64,000 nt of DNA, taken from Bordetella hinzii LMG 13501 (GTDB lineage Bacteria; Pseudomonadota; Gammaproteobacteria; Burkholderiales; Burkholderiaceae_B). The DNA is taken from NCBI RefSeq assembly GCF_001548475.1, contig NZ_LRUJ01000018.1, positions 24,586 through 88,585 of the forward strand. Direction: 5' to 3'. Every line of letters starts with the position of its first letter. Within the stretch, counting starts at the first letter, position 1. The notes under the pieces are model-generated. The model saw only the letters and a program-made list of their open reading frames with translations, was not told where the DNA came from and did not search any database. Shown piece after piece: positions 36,195 to 46,131 of the stretch. The position numbers and the translations under genes were made by a program.

Positions 36195-36284
36195 GATCCT
36201 TCTCGGGCGATGATGTCAGCAAAGGCATAAATATTACGCTGTATCGGCCCGGGACGCCCCGGTCGGCGCTGTGCGGCGCATCAA

Positions 36285-37193
36285 TCAGGGTTTGTCCCCG
36301 GGGAATTTCAGGCCCAGCAGGCCATCGAGCACCTGGCGCAGGCCGCGGCTGACGGGCTTGTCACGCCGCGTCACCACGGCCAGTTCGCGGCCCAGGCGCG
36401 GCGTGAGCGAGCGCGTGACCAGCCCGGCCCGCGCCCCCGCCCCGGACACGGCCAGGCGCGGCAACACCGCGCAGCCCAGGCCGGCGCCCACGATCTCCTT
36501 CATGGCCTCGGTGCTGCCCAGCTCCATCGTGGGCCGCAAGGCCAGGCCGGCGGCGCCGAACCACTCATCGACCAGCGCGCGCGTCTGCGCGCCCGGCTCG
36601 AACAGCACGACCTGCCGATCCATCAGCAGCTGCGGCGTGATACGGCTGGGCGGCGCCGGCGCGCCGGCCGGGAAAATCGCGACGAATTCGTCTTCGAGGA
36701 CGGGCGTGGCCAGGACTCTGCGCGCGCGGATGGGCATGGTCAGCAGGCCCACGTCCAGGCGGTTGTCCTCGATGTCGCGCAGCAGATCGGCCGTATTGCC
36801 CACCCGGACCACGACATCCAGGTCCGGGAACTGCTGGCGCAGCCGCGCCAGCAGCGGCGGCAGCAGATAGGTGCAGGCGGTGGCCCCCGTGCCCAGCCGC
36901 ACCCGTCCCGACACCCCGGCGGCCAGGGACTGCATGGCCAGGTCGGCGTCCTCGATGGCGGCCAGGATGCCGCGCAGGTGGCCGGCCAGCTCCTGGCCTG
37001 CGGCGGTGGCGCTGGCCTTGCGGCCCATGCGCTCGATCAGGCGCAGCCCATAGCGGCGCTCCAGCTGGCGCACCTGCTGGCTGACGGCGGGTTGCGACAG
37101 GCCGTGGCGCTCGGCGGCCAGCGAAAAGCTGCCTAGCTCCATGACATCGAGCAGCACGCGCAAATGATCGAGATTGAGGCCTGCGGTTTTCAT
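36285..37193 (-). CDS. LysR family regulator
   Basis: The 302-residue product has an N-terminal helix-turn-helix (LLDVMELGSFSLAAERHGLS then PAVSQQVRQLERRYGLRL, about 14-50) and a substrate domain of about 90-290 of the CysB/CbbR-like fold. It lies between ilvD (same strand, downstream) and an acetyltransferase gene (divergent). A T-N11-A palindrome in the divergent gap suggests it controls the acetyltransferase-MFS pair and itself. The effector is unknown. Confidence 0.93.
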   Translation of the reverse strand: MKTAGLNLDHLRVLLDVMELGSFSLAAERHGLSQPAVSQQVRQLERRYGLRLIERMGRKASATAAGQELAGHLRGILAAIEDADLAMQSLAAGVSGRVRLGTGATACTYLLPPLLARLRQQFPDLDVVVRVGNTADLLRDIEDNRLDVGLLTMPIRARRVLATPVLEDEFVAIFPAGAPAPPSRITPQLLMDRQVVLFEPGAQTRALVDEWFGAAGLALRPTMELGSTEAMKEIVGAGLGCAVLPRLAVSGAGARAGLVTRSLTPRLGRELAVVTRRDKPVSRGLRQVLDGLLGLKFPGDKP

Positions 37194-37211
37194 GCGATCT
37201 AGAATATTTTC

Positions 37212-37226
37212 TTATGCCAATGATAA
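37212..37226. promoter_or_regulatory. LysR-type operator (T-N11-A palindrome)
   Basis: TTAT-GCCAATG-ATAA is a palindrome with the T-N11-A core, in the 104-bp AT-rich gap between the LysR gene and the divergent acetyltransferase gene. It lies 19 bp upstream of the regulator's ATG, a normal place for an autoregulatory site. Confidence 0.45.
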
Positions 37227-37297
37227 TTCCAAGAAGCTTCCCTTATCCATAGCGCGGGCGCACACTAGGCGCTGTTCCGTGGTTTTCCTTCTTCTTC

Positions 37298-37840
37298 ATG
37301 AGCCCCAGCTTGAGCCCCACCATCCTGATCCGCGCCAGCGCCGAGGACGACCTCACCCAGGTCCAGGCCATTTATGCGCACCACGTGCTTCACGGCACGG
37401 CTTCGTTCGAACTGGAGCCGCCCTCGGTCGACGACATCCGCCAGCGCCGCGCCGCCGTGCTGGAGCGCGGCCTGCCCTATCTGGTGGCCGAATGCGGCGG
37501 CGAAATCGTGGGCTATGCCTATGCCACGCTCTACCGCCCCCGGCCCGCCTACCGCCACACCTGCGAAGATTCCATCTATGTGCGCAATGGCCGCCACGGC
37601 CTGGGCATCGGGCGCAAGCTGCTCGACGCGCTCATCGACCAGTGCACCGCCGCCGGCTGGCGCCAGATGCTGGCCGTGATCGGCGACAGCAATCCGGCCT
37701 CGATGGCCCTGCACGCCCGCTGCGGCTTCCATGCCGCCGGCACCCTGCGCGCCGTGGGCTTCAAGCATGGCAAGTGGCGCGACACGGCCTTGATGCAGCG
37801 CGCGCTCGGAGAAGGCGACCGCACGCCGCCGCAGCCGTGA
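37298..37840 (+). CDS. GNAT acetyltransferase, phosphinothricin acetyltransferase type
   Basis: The 180-residue product matches the Pat/YncA group: LIRASAEDDLTQVQAIYAHHV at the start (shown in part: QVQAIYAHHV), GTASFELEPP, the acetyl-CoA loop RHGLGIGRKLLDALI, and the end CGFHAAGTLRAVGFKHGKW. These enzymes acetylate phosphinothricin, methionine sulfoximine or related amines. Its stop overlaps the start of the MFS gene (GTGA), so the two are coupled. Confidence 0.9.
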   Translation: MSPSLSPTILIRASAEDDLTQVQAIYAHHVLHGTASFELEPPSVDDIRQRRAAVLERGLPYLVAECGGEIVGYAYATLYRPRPAYRHTCEDSIYVRNGRHGLGIGRKLLDALIDQCTAAGWRQMLAVIGDSNPASMALHARCGFHAAGTLRAVGFKHGKWRDTALMQRALGEGDRTPPQP

Positions 37841-38991
37841 TCCCGGCCCGCACCGTCATCGGCCTGGGCCTGTCGCAGCTGATCGGCTGGGGCGTGTCTT
37901 TCTATCTGATCGGCAACTTCGGCCAGCCCATGCGCCAGGAGCTGGGCTGGAGCGCCACGCTCGTCTATGCCGGCATGTCCTGGGCCATCGTGTGCATGGC
38001 CTTGAGTTCCGCGCTGGCCGGCCGCGCCATCGACCGCTGGGGCGGCCGTCGCGTCATGCCGGCCGGGGCGGCGCTGATGGCGCTGGGCTGCCTGAACCTG
38101 GCGCTGACGCACCACGCCTGGCATTACTTCCTGTCCTGGACCCTGCTGGGCCTGGGCATGCGACTGGCGCTCTACGACGCCGCCTTCGCCGCCCTGGCCT
38201 ATGCGGCCGGCCCCGGCGCCCGGCGGGCCATGTCGCAGATCACGCTCTTCGGCGGCCTGGCCTCGACGGTGATGTGGCCGGCCGGCCAGGCCATGGCGGC
38301 GCTGTGGGGCTGGCGCGGCGCGCTGCTGGCCTATGCGGCGCTGGCCCTGGCCCTGATCCCGCTTCACCGGACACTGCCCCGCGATCGCGCCGCCCCGCCG
38401 GCCGCCGGCGCCGCCACGACCCAGGCCGCCAGCGGCGGCGGGACCGACCAGCTGCTCTACATGGTGGTGGTGATGCTCACCAGCTTTCTGGCCTCGGGCA
38501 ACGCCACGCATCTGATCGCGCTGCTGCAAGGCCTGGGGCTGGCCGCCCAGGCCGCCGTGGGCGTGGCCGCCCTATGGGGCGTGGGCCAGGTGGGCGCGCG
38601 CCTGCTGGAACTCGCCTTCGGAGGACGCCTGCACCCGGTCAGCCTGAATCTCTTGACCGCGGCCGGGTTGCCCCTGGCGCTGGCCGCCGGCTTGGCCGCG
38701 GCCGATCCGCGCCTGGCCGCGCTCTATGCGCTGGGATATGGCGCCTGCAATGGCCTGTTGACCATCACACGCGGCACGCTGGCGCTGACGCTGTTCGACC
38801 GCCGCCACTATGGCCGCATCGTCGGCCGGCTGCTGGTGCCGAGCTTTTTGTTGAGCGCGGCCGCGCCGTCGGTCTATGCCTATTGGATCGATACCGCCGG
38901 CCCGCGCTTTGCCATGGGCATGTCGGTCGCGGCGGCCTGCGTCATCCTCCTCGCCTCGGCCGCGCTGGCCTGGCGTCACCGGCCGGCCTAG
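37837..38991 (+). CDS. MFS transporter coupled to the acetyltransferase
   Basis: The 384-residue product starts at GTG 37837, overlapping the acetyltransferase stop. It has about 12 hydrophobic segments, with the MFS loop motif [16 protein letters not shown] between helices 2 and 3. It looks like an exporter or carrier of the oxalate/formate-like or CynX-like groups, but the substrate is not clear. Coupling to a GNAT enzyme suggests joint resistance or detoxification. Its end overlaps the end of queC by 4 bp on the other strand. Confidence 0.82.
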   Translation: MIPARTVIGLGLSQLIGWGVSFYLIGNFGQPMRQELGWSATLVYAGMSWAIVCMALSSALAGRAIDRWGGRRVMPAGAALMALGCLNLALTHHAWHYFLSWTLLGLGMRLALYDAAFAALAYAAGPGARRAMSQITLFGGLASTVMWPAGQAMAALWGWRGALLAYAALALALIPLHRTLPRDRAAPPAAGAATTQAASGGGTDQLLYMVVVMLTSFLASGNATHLIALLQGLGLAAQAAVGVAALWGVGQVGARLLELAFGGRLHPVSLNLLTAAGLPLALAAGLAAADPRLAALYALGYGACNGLLTITRGTLALTLFDRRHYGRIVGRLLVPSFLLSAAAPSVYAYWIDTAGPRFAMGMSVAAACVILLASAALAWRHRPA

Positions 38992-39707
38992 CCCTCGGTC
39001 TCGGCGCGGGCCACCCAGCGCAGCCAGCCCGATTTGCGCAGGCTGCAGGCCGGGCATTCGCCACAGCCATAGCCCCAATCGTGGCGCTGGCCGCGTTCGC
39101 CCAGATAGCAGGTGTGGCTTTCCTCGACGATGGTCTGCACGAGTTCCGGCCCGCCCAGGCTGTCGGCCAGGGCCCAGGTATCGGCCTTGTCCAGCCACAT
39201 GAGCGGCGTCTCGATGGTCAACCGCGCGCCCAGGCCGAGGCTGAGTGCGACCTGCTGCGCCTTGATGGTGTCGTCGCGGCAATCGGGATAGCCGGAGAAG
39301 TCGGTCTCGCACATGCCGCCCACCAGCACATCGAGCTGGCGGCGGTAGCCCAGCGCGGCGGCCAGCGTCAGGAACAGCAGATTGCGCCCCGGCACGAAAG
39401 TATTGGGCAGGCCATTGGCCTGCATCTCGATGGCGCGCTCGCTGGTCATGGCGGTATCGCCCACCTGGCCCAGCACTTTCAGGTCCAGCAGGTGGTCTTC
39501 GCCCAGGCGCGCGGCCCAATCCGGAAACTGGCCGCGGATGCCGCGCAGCACGTTCAGCCGCGCATCCAGCTCGATGCGGTGACGCTGGCCATAGTCGAAG
39601 GCCACGGTCTCGACATGGGCGTAGCGGTCCAGGGCCCAGGCCAGGCAAGTGGTGGAATCCTGGCCGCCGGAGAAAAGGACCAGGGCGCGTCGTTGATGGT
39701 TTTGCAT
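38988..39707 (-). CDS. queC: 7-cyano-7-deazaguanine synthase
   Basis: QueC makes preQ0 from carboxydeazaguanine in the queuosine pathway, using ATP and ammonia. The product from the ATG at 39707 has 239 residues. The PP-loop is [15 protein letters not shown] at about 8-22. The zinc-binding cysteines are in [16 protein letters not shown] near the C-terminus. [10 protein letters not shown] and [14 protein letters not shown] are also typical. An upstream open stretch to 39830 would add 41 unlikely residues. Confidence 0.95.
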   Translation of the reverse strand: MQNHQRRALVLFSGGQDSTTCLAWALDRYAHVETVAFDYGQRHRIELDARLNVLRGIRGQFPDWAARLGEDHLLDLKVLGQVGDTAMTSERAIEMQANGLPNTFVPGRNLLFLTLAAALGYRRQLDVLVGGMCETDFSGYPDCRDDTIKAQQVALSLGLGARLTIETPLMWLDKADTWALADSLGGPELVQTIVEESHTCYLGERGQRHDWGYGCGECPACSLRKSGWLRWVARAETEG

Positions 39708-39848
39708 AGCGGAGAGGCCAAAAAAGTGCGTGCCAGCCGCCAATGTAACGCAGGCGACGGCGTAAGGAAGCCTGCGTAAAATTTGAGCGTCCCGATTTTT
39801 GCATTGCCCCATCGCCACGACATCTCCCATTCTTTTACGGAACGCTTG

Positions 39849-42695
39849 ATGAACGCTACACGCGCGCAGTCTGAATTGGCCGAACCCCTACGCAATGACA
39901 TCCGCCTGCTTGGGCGCTATCTGGGCACCGTGATCCAGGCCTGCGAAGGAAAACGGGTTTTCGACACCATCGAGACACTGCGCCGCAGCGCGGTGCGCTT
40001 TCGCCGCGAAGGACGGGAAGAAGACGGGCAGCTGATGCAGCAACTGGTCAAGCAGCTGCGCTCGGACGACCCCAATCTGGTGGCGCGCGCCTTCAGCTAT
40101 TTCCTGCACCTTTTCAACATTGCCGAAGACCGCGACCAGAACCGCCGCCAGCGCGCCCGCGCGCTGGCGGATCCGGCGCCCGCGCCAGGCAGCCTGCGCC
40201 AGGCCGTGCAGCTGCTGCATGCGCAAGGCGTCTCGGCCCAGCGTATCCGCCGCCTCATCAGCGAGGCCTGCGTCATGCCGGTGCTGACGGCCCACCCCAC
40301 CGAGGTCCAGCGCAAGAGCACGCTGGACGCGCATCGCGAGATCGCCACGCTGATCGCGCAGCGCGACCAGCCCCTCACCAGCGATGAAAGCGCCGAGCTC
40401 GACAGCGCCCTGCTGGGCCGCGTGGACACGCTGTGGCAGACCCGCATGCTGCGCAACACCCGCCTGACCGTGGCCGACGAAATCGAAAACGCGCTGACCT
40501 ATTACCGCAGCACCTTTCTGTCGGCCATTCCGCGGCTGTACGGCGACCTGTCCAAGCTGCTCAGCCCCGAAGCCGCCAATCCCTTCGCCCCGCCGCCGGC
40601 GCCGCTGGAGCCTTTTCTGCGCATGGGCAGCTGGATAGGCGGCGACCGTGACGGCAACCCCAATGTGGACGCCGGCACGCTGGAGCTGGCGCTGCTGCGC
40701 CAGGCCACGGTGGTCTTCGAACACTATCTGAACGAAGTCCACGCGCTGGGCGCCGAGATCTCCGTCACGACCCTGCTGATCGACGCCAGCGACGCGCTGC
40801 GCCAGCTGGCCGACGCCGGCGGCGACACCTCGCCGCACCGCCGCGACGAACCTTACCGACGCGCCCTCATCGGCGTCTACGCGCGCCTGGCCGCCACCGC
40901 GCGCGCCTTGACCGGACGCGAGCTCGCGCTGCGCAGCACGCTGCCAGCCGAACCCTATCCGCATCCCCAGGCCCTGGCGCAAGACCTCGCCGTGATCGCC
41001 GAATCGCTGACCCGGCACCACGGCGCGCCCATCGCCAAGCTCCGCCTGGCCGGCCTGCAGCAGGCCGTCGAGGTGTTCGGCTTTCATCTGGCCACGCTGG
41101 ACCTGCGCCAAAGCTCCGATGTGCACGAGCGCGTGCTGACCGAGCTGTTCGCCCGCGCCGGCCAGGACGGACGCCCGCTGCGCTACGACCTGATGGACGA
41201 AGAAGCCCGCGTGCAATTGCTGCGCGCCGAACTGGCCACGGCCCGCCCGCTGGCGTCGCCCTGGATCGCCTACAGCGAAGACACCACGCGCGAACTGGCC
41301 GTCCTGCGCGCGGCCGCCGCGGCCCGCGCGCGCTACGGCCGGGCCGCCGTGCGCCAGACCATCGTCTCGCACACCGAAACCCTCAGCGATCTGCTGGAGG
41401 TGCTGGTGCTGCAGAAAGAAACCGGCCTCATCGCGCCGGCCGGCACCGCCCCCGAGGCCGGCGACGGCCTGATGGTCGTGCCGCTGTTCGAGACCATCCC
41501 CGACCTGGAGCGCGGGCCCTCCATCATGGCGGCCTGGCTGGACCTGCCCGAGGTGCGCGAGCGCGTGCGCCTGGCCCAGGACGAGAGCCAGGAGGTCATG
41601 CTGGGCTATTCGGACAGCAACAAGGACGGCGGCTACCTGACTTCCAACTGGTCGCTCTACCGCGCCGAACGCGAACTGGTCGAGGTCTTTCGCGCCCGCC
41701 ACGTCAAGCTGCGCCTCTTCCATGGCCGGGGCGGCTCGGTGGGGCGCGGCGGCGGCTCTAGCTTCGACGCCATCCTGGCCCAGCCCCCGGGCACGGTGGC
41801 CGGCCAATTGCGCCTGACCGAACAGGGCGAAGTCATCCAGACCAAGTACAAGGACGCCGAGATCGGCCGCTGGCACCTGGAACTGCTGGTCTCGGCCGTG
41901 CTGGAGGCCACGCTGGCGCAACAGCCGGCGGCGGCCCGCCAGGCCGAGGACGCCCATATGGCGCATCATGGCCAGGCCATGGATGTCCTGTCGGCCGGCG
42001 CGCAGCGCAGCTACCGCAAGCTGGTCTACGAGACGCCCGGCTTTGCCGACTACTTCTTCGCGGCCACGCCCATCAACGAGATTGCCGGCCTGAACATCGG
42101 TTCGCGCCCGGCCTCGCGCAAGCAGGGCCAGAAAATCGAAGACCTGCGCGCCATTCCGTGGGGGTTTTCATGGGCGCAATGCCGCCTCATGCTCACGGGC
42201 TGGTACGGCATGGGATCGGCGCTGCAGGCCTATCTCGAAGACGGCGCCGAAGGCGCGCCGCGCGCCAAGCGCGCGCGGCTGTCCCAGTTGCGCGACATGG
42301 CGCGGGATTGGCCAGCCTTCCGCACCCTGCTGTCCAATATGGAGATGGTGCTTGCCAAATCGGATCTCGCCATCGCGCAGCGCTACGCCATGCTGGTGCC
42401 CCAGCGCGGCCTGCGGGAGCGCATCTTCGGCGCCATCTCGGAGGAGCATGCGCGCACCTTGGCGATGCTCAAGCTCATCAACCAGCGCGAGCTCCTGGCC
42501 GACAACCCCGCGCTGGCGGCCTCCCTGCGCGAGCGCTTCGCTTATATCGATCCCTTGAACTACCTCCAGATCGATCTCCTGCGCCGTCACCGCGCCAGCC
42601 AGAAGCGGCCCGGCGCCACGCCGGATCCGCGCGTGATGCCCGCCATCCACCTGACCATCAACGGCATCGCCGCCGGCCTGCGCAACTCCGGATAG
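39849..42695 (+). CDS. ppc: phosphoenolpyruvate carboxylase
   Basis: Ppc carboxylates phosphoenolpyruvate to oxaloacetate to refill the citric acid cycle. The 948-residue product has the catalytic His motif [12 protein letters not shown] (about 157-168), the [14 protein letters not shown] region, the Arg/Lys site [12 protein letters not shown], the glycine-rich loop [14 protein letters not shown], and the tetramer-type end [13 protein letters not shown]. The ATG at 39849 is chosen by homology of the N-terminus; 22 more codons are open upstream. Confidence 0.97.
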   Translation: MNATRAQSELAEPLRNDIRLLGRYLGTVIQACEGKRVFDTIETLRRSAVRFRREGREEDGQLMQQLVKQLRSDDPNLVARAFSYFLHLFNIAEDRDQNRRQRARALADPAPAPGSLRQAVQLLHAQGVSAQRIRRLISEACVMPVLTAHPTEVQRKSTLDAHREIATLIAQRDQPLTSDESAELDSALLGRVDTLWQTRMLRNTRLTVADEIENALTYYRSTFLSAIPRLYGDLSKLLSPEAANPFAPPPAPLEPFLRMGSWIGGDRDGNPNVDAGTLELALLRQATVVFEHYLNEVHALGAEISVTTLLIDASDALRQLADAGGDTSPHRRDEPYRRALIGVYARLAATARALTGRELALRSTLPAEPYPHPQALAQDLAVIAESLTRHHGAPIAKLRLAGLQQAVEVFGFHLATLDLRQSSDVHERVLTELFARAGQDGRPLRYDLMDEEARVQLLRAELATARPLASPWIAYSEDTTRELAVLRAAAAARARYGRAAVRQTIVSHTETLSDLLEVLVLQKETGLIAPAGTAPEAGDGLMVVPLFETIPDLERGPSIMAAWLDLPEVRERVRLAQDESQEVMLGYSDSNKDGGYLTSNWSLYRAERELVEVFRARHVKLRLFHGRGGSVGRGGGSSFDAILAQPPGTVAGQLRLTEQGEVIQTKYKDAEIGRWHLELLVSAVLEATLAQQPAAARQAEDAHMAHHGQAMDVLSAGAQRSYRKLVYETPGFADYFFAATPINEIAGLNIGSRPASRKQGQKIEDLRAIPWGFSWAQCRLMLTGWYGMGSALQAYLEDGAEGAPRAKRARLSQLRDMARDWPAFRTLLSNMEMVLAKSDLAIAQRYAMLVPQRGLRERIFGAISEEHARTLAMLKLINQRELLADNPALAASLRERFAYIDPLNYLQIDLLRRHRASQKRPGATPDPRVMPAIHLTINGIAAGLRNSG

Positions 42696-42983
42696 GCCAG
42701 CTCCGGGACGCGGCCGACAAGCACGGCGGCCGCGGCGCCAGCCCGTATTGAGCCCTGCGGCGGGGTGTCCACCAAATGGACGCCCCGCCAGCCCATTTGT
42801 CCACCAGCAGCAATTCTTAGTAATATCCCTGAAGAAATTCTATATACGCACAAATGTTCGCATATAGAACATAAAGATTTTTCTGGCCACGGCACGGAGA
42901 AGCACCCTGGACGAGACGCCGGCGCTGCCCGGGCCGGCCATGGGGCGGCGACGCGCCAAGGCCGCTGGTAAGCGAGCTTTTTC
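42696..42983. other. 288-bp intergenic region with possible operator before the catabolic cluster
   Basis: No gene. The second half (about 42810-42890) is AT-rich, with TAATAT and TATATAC stretches that could be promoter elements. It includes the palindrome at 42767-42781 described separately. A ribosome-site-like GTAAG precedes the ATG at 42984, which is weak. Confidence 0.4.
42767..42806. promoter_or_regulatory. palindrome GTCCA-N5-TGGAC plus a third half-site
   Basis: A perfect 5-5-5 palindrome (GTCCACCAAATGGAC, 42767-42781) is followed by a third half-site, GTCCACCA, at 42799-42806. A palindrome with an added direct repeat is the known layout of IclR-family PcaU/PobR operators. It lies about 180 bp before the hydroxyacyl-CoA dehydrogenase gene. 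The sequence differs from the palindromes before pcaI, so it may serve another regulator. Confidence 0.4.
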
Positions 42984-43916
42984 ATGGATTTCCCCATCCA
43001 GAATCTGGCCGTCATCGGCGCAGGCGCCATGGGCAGCGGCATTGCCGCCCTGTTCGCCTCGCAAGGGCTGCCGGTCGTCCTGATCGACCCCGTGGAAGGC
43101 GCGCTGGCGCGCGCCACGCAGGTCATTGAACGCCAATTGGGCGTGTACGCCCCCCACGATGTCCCGGCCAGCCTGGCGCGCATCCGGATGTCCCCCGAAC
43201 TGCAGGCCGCCGCCGATTGCGATCTGGTCATCGAGGCCGTGCCCGAAAAGCTGGACCTCAAGCGCCATCTGTTTGCCCAGCTCGACCAGATCTGCAAACC
43301 GGCCACCATCTTCGCCACCAATACGTCCGGCCTGTCGATCAACGCCATCGCGCAGGCCGTCACCCGCCGCGACCGTTTCGTGGGCACGCATTTCTTCACG
43401 CCGGCCGACGTCATCCCGCTGGTCGAAGTCGTGCGCGGCGACGAGAGCGCCGAGGCCACGGTGGACCTCGTCATGGCCACCCTGAAGGCCGCCGGCAAGC
43501 GCCCGGTGCGCGTCAATCGCGACATCCCCGGCTTCATCGCCAACCGCATCCAGCACGCCCTGGCCCGCGAGGCCATCTCGCTGCTGGAAAAAGGCGTGGC
43601 CAGCGCCGAGGACATCGACGAGGTCGTCAAATGGAGCCTGGGCATCCGCCTGGCCCTGTCCGGCCCGCTGGAACAGCGCGACATGAACGGCATCGACGTG
43701 CATCACGCCATCGCCAGCTACCTCTACGCCGATCTGGAAAACCGCGAAACCCCTTCCGACCTGCTCACGCGCAAGGTCCAGAGCGGCGAGATCGGCGCCA
43801 AGGCCGGCCAGGGTTTCTATACCTGGCCGCCCGAGCGCCGCGAGCGCGTGCTGCGCGAGAAAAGCGCGGCCCTGGCCGGCCTGGTCCAGTGGCTCAAGAC
43901 ACAAGAACTTGATTGA
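42984..43916 (+). CDS. 3-hydroxyacyl-CoA dehydrogenase family protein
   Basis: A 310-residue NAD-dependent dehydrogenase. The Rossmann motif is NLAVIGAGAMGSGIAALFAS at about 7-26. The catalytic His is in FVGTHFFTPADVIPLVEVV, and the C-terminal dimer domain has DIPGFIANRIQHALAREAI. The size matches 3-hydroxybutyryl-CoA dehydrogenase (PaaH/Hbd) and L-carnitine dehydrogenase types. It is the first gene of the catabolic cluster, 95 bp ahead of a short-chain fatty acid carrier, which suggests it acts on the carrier's substrate or a product of it. Confidence 0.9.
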   Translation: MDFPIQNLAVIGAGAMGSGIAALFASQGLPVVLIDPVEGALARATQVIERQLGVYAPHDVPASLARIRMSPELQAAADCDLVIEAVPEKLDLKRHLFAQLDQICKPATIFATNTSGLSINAIAQAVTRRDRFVGTHFFTPADVIPLVEVVRGDESAEATVDLVMATLKAAGKRPVRVNRDIPGFIANRIQHALAREAISLLEKGVASAEDIDEVVKWSLGIRLALSGPLEQRDMNGIDVHHAIASYLYADLENRETPSDLLTRKVQSGEIGAKAGQGFYTWPPERRERVLREKSAALAGLVQWLKTQELD

Positions 43917-43925
43917 TCCCCCCAG

Positions 43926-43950
43926 CCGCCCATGCCAGAAGCATGGGCGG
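43926..43950 (+). other. strong hairpin after the dehydrogenase gene
   Basis: A perfect 10-bp stem (CCGCCCATGC with GCATGGGCGG) and a 5-base loop start 10 bp after the stop. There is no T-run, so it may be a processing or attenuation site rather than a full terminator before the carrier gene. Confidence 0.5.
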
Positions 43951-44011
43951 CGTCAGCGCGTGCGCAAACATAAACAAGCCATACGCCTTATTGGAGTCTG
44001 TAGGAGGCACC

Positions 44012-45352
44012 ATGAATAAACTCGCTTCATTTTTCACGGAGCTGATGCGCAAGTATCTGCCCGATCCCTTTGTCTTCGCGATCGGCCTGACGCTGCTGAC
44101 CGTCGTGCTGGCCTTTGCCGTCGAAGGCCAGGGCCTGCCCCAGATCACGCGCGAATGGGGCTCGGGATTCTGGAGCCTGCTGGCCTTCACGACCCAGATG
44201 GCCGTCATCCTGGCCATGGGCTATGTGCTGGCCACGGCTCCCCTGACCGACCGCCTGCTCGACCGCATCGTCAGCCATGTGCACAACCCGCGCACGGCCA
44301 TCATCGTGGCCACGCTGGTCGGCGGCATCGGCAGCTATCTGAACTGGGGCTTCGGGCTGGTGATCGGCGGCGTGGTCGCCAAGAAACTGGCGCTCAAGGT
44401 CAAGGGCGTGCACTATCCGCTCATCATCGCCGCCGCCTATAGCGGCTTCACCATGTACGGCCTGGGCCTGTCGGCCAGCATCCCCGTGCTGGTGGCCACT
44501 CCGGGGCATCCCACGGCCAAGGCCATGGGCGTCATCCCCCTGTCCGAGACCATTTTCTCGGTGCCCATGCTGCTGACCAGCCTGGTCATCATCATCACCC
44601 TGCCGCTGCTCAATGCCTGGCTGCACCCCAAGGCCGGCGACAAGGTCATTGAAGTCGACCCCAATATCGACAAGGGCAGCGAAAACGCCCCGTCGGCCCA
44701 CAGCATGGGCGTCGAGAACACGCTGGCCAGCCGCCTGAACAACAGCCGCATCCTCAGCCTGCTCATCGGCCTGCTGGGCATCGCCTACGTGGTGTTCTAT
44801 TTCGCCGACGGCAAGTCGCTGGACCTGAACCTGATCAACTTCATCATCCTGTTCCTGGGCATCATCCTGCTGGGCACGCCGGCGGCCTATGTCACCAAGC
44901 TGAACGAAGGCATCAAGACCATCTCCGGCATCATCCTGCAATATCCCTTCTATGCCGGCATCATGGCCATCATGGCCGGCTCCGGCCTGGTCACCACGAT
45001 CTCCAAGATCTTCGTGGACGTCGCCACGCCGGCCACCCTGCCCTTCTGGGGCCTGGTGAGCTCGTTCGTCATCAACTTCTTCGCCCCCTCGGCCGGCGGC
45101 CACTGGGTCATCCAGGGCCCCTTCATGATTGACGCGGCCAAGGAAATCGGCAGCGCCTTGAACCAGACCGCGATGTCCGTCATGCTGGGCAATGCCTGGA
45201 ACGACCTGGTGCAGCCTTTCTGGATCCTGCCCGCGCTGGCCCTGTCCAAGCTCAAGCTGCGCGACGTGATGGGCTATACCGTCATCATGATGCTCTGGGT
45301 GGGCGTGATCCACATCGCCGCCGTGCTCGCCTGGGGCTACATGACCCACTGA
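44012..45352 (+). CDS. atoE: short-chain fatty acid transporter (AtoE family)
   Basis: A 446-residue inner-membrane carrier with about 10-12 hydrophobic segments. The start MNKLASFFTELMRKYLPDPF, the TLVGGIGSYLNWGFGLVIGG block, and SAGGHWVIQGPFM near the end match the AtoE family, which takes up acetoacetate and other short-chain acids. A strong ribosome site (TAGGAGG) precedes the ATG at 44012. It lies between the hydroxyacyl-CoA dehydrogenase and SDR genes on the same strand. Confidence 0.93.
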   Translation: MNKLASFFTELMRKYLPDPFVFAIGLTLLTVVLAFAVEGQGLPQITREWGSGFWSLLAFTTQMAVILAMGYVLATAPLTDRLLDRIVSHVHNPRTAIIVATLVGGIGSYLNWGFGLVIGGVVAKKLALKVKGVHYPLIIAAAYSGFTMYGLGLSASIPVLVATPGHPTAKAMGVIPLSETIFSVPMLLTSLVIIITLPLLNAWLHPKAGDKVIEVDPNIDKGSENAPSAHSMGVENTLASRLNNSRILSLLIGLLGIAYVVFYFADGKSLDLNLINFIILFLGIILLGTPAAYVTKLNEGIKTISGIILQYPFYAGIMAIMAGSGLVTTISKIFVDVATPATLPFWGLVSSFVINFFAPSAGGHWVIQGPFMIDAAKEIGSALNQTAMSVMLGNAWNDLVQPFWILPALALSKLKLRDVMGYTVIMMLWVGVIHIAAVLAWGYMTH

Positions 45353-45367
45353 TCCCGGAGATTCCGC

Positions 45368-46093
45368 ATGAAACCCACCGCTTACCTCGTCACCGGCGCA
45401 AGCAATGGCATCGGCGCGGCCATTGCCCGGTCGCTGCTCGACGCCGGCCACACCGTCGTGAACATCGACTATCGCCTGCCCGAGGCGCCGCCGGCCGGCC
45501 TGGTGTCCTTCCAGGCCGACCTCACCGATGCCTCGCAGACCGAGGCGGTGGCCCGTGAAGTCACCGAACGCTATGCCATCGTGGGCCTGGTCAACAATGC
45601 CGGCGCCACGCGGCCCGGCACGGCCGACACGGCCACGCTGGCCGACCTGGACTATGTCGTCTCGCTGCATCTGCGCACGGCCCTCATCCTGATCCAGGCC
45701 GTCCTGCCGGCCATGCGCGAGGCCGGCTTCGGCCGCATCGTCAACATGTCTTCGCGCGCCGCGCTGGGCAAGCCCGACCGCGTCGTCTATTCGGCCACCA
45801 AGGCCGGCCTGCTGGGCATGACGCGCACGCTGGCCATGGAGCTGGGCGGCGACGGCATCACGGTCAACGCCATCGGCCCCGGCCCCATCGCCACCGATCT
45901 TTTCATGAAGAGCAACCCCGCCGGCGCGCCGCGGACCCAGCGCATCATCGACAGCATCGTGGTCAAGCGCCTGGGCACGCCCGAGGACGTGGCGCGCGCC
46001 GCGATGTTCTTCCTGTCGCCGGACAACGGTTTCGTGACGGGCCAGGTGCTCTATGTGTGCGGCGGCACCACGCTCGGCGTGGCGCCCGTCTGA
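45368..46093 (+). CDS. short-chain dehydrogenase/reductase
   Basis: A 241-residue NAD(P)-dependent oxidoreductase. The cofactor motif TGASNGIG is at about 9-16, NNAG at about 76-79, and the catalytic Ser-Tyr-Lys is visible as IVNMSSRAALG and VVYSATKAG. Asp in VVNIDYR suggests NAD preference. It begins 15 bp after the carrier gene. Substrate unknown; a hydroxy acid or alcohol made available by the carrier is likely. Confidence 0.93.
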   Translation: MKPTAYLVTGASNGIGAAIARSLLDAGHTVVNIDYRLPEAPPAGLVSFQADLTDASQTEAVAREVTERYAIVGLVNNAGATRPGTADTATLADLDYVVSLHLRTALILIQAVLPAMREAGFGRIVNMSSRAALGKPDRVVYSATKAGLLGMTRTLAMELGGDGITVNAIGPGPIATDLFMKSNPAGAPRTQRIIDSIVVKRLGTPEDVARAAMFFLSPDNGFVTGQVLYVCGGTTLGVAPV

Positions 46094-46131
46094 GGCCGGA
46101 CATGCGCCCGGCCCGTTCTCCCGCCTGCCGC

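Noticed and set aside
38988..39707. A link between the PP-loop enzyme QueC and the PP-loop protein of the 46-bp-flanked cassette
   Set aside because: They share only the general ATP-binding fold; QueC has its own zinc site and a well-known housekeeping role.
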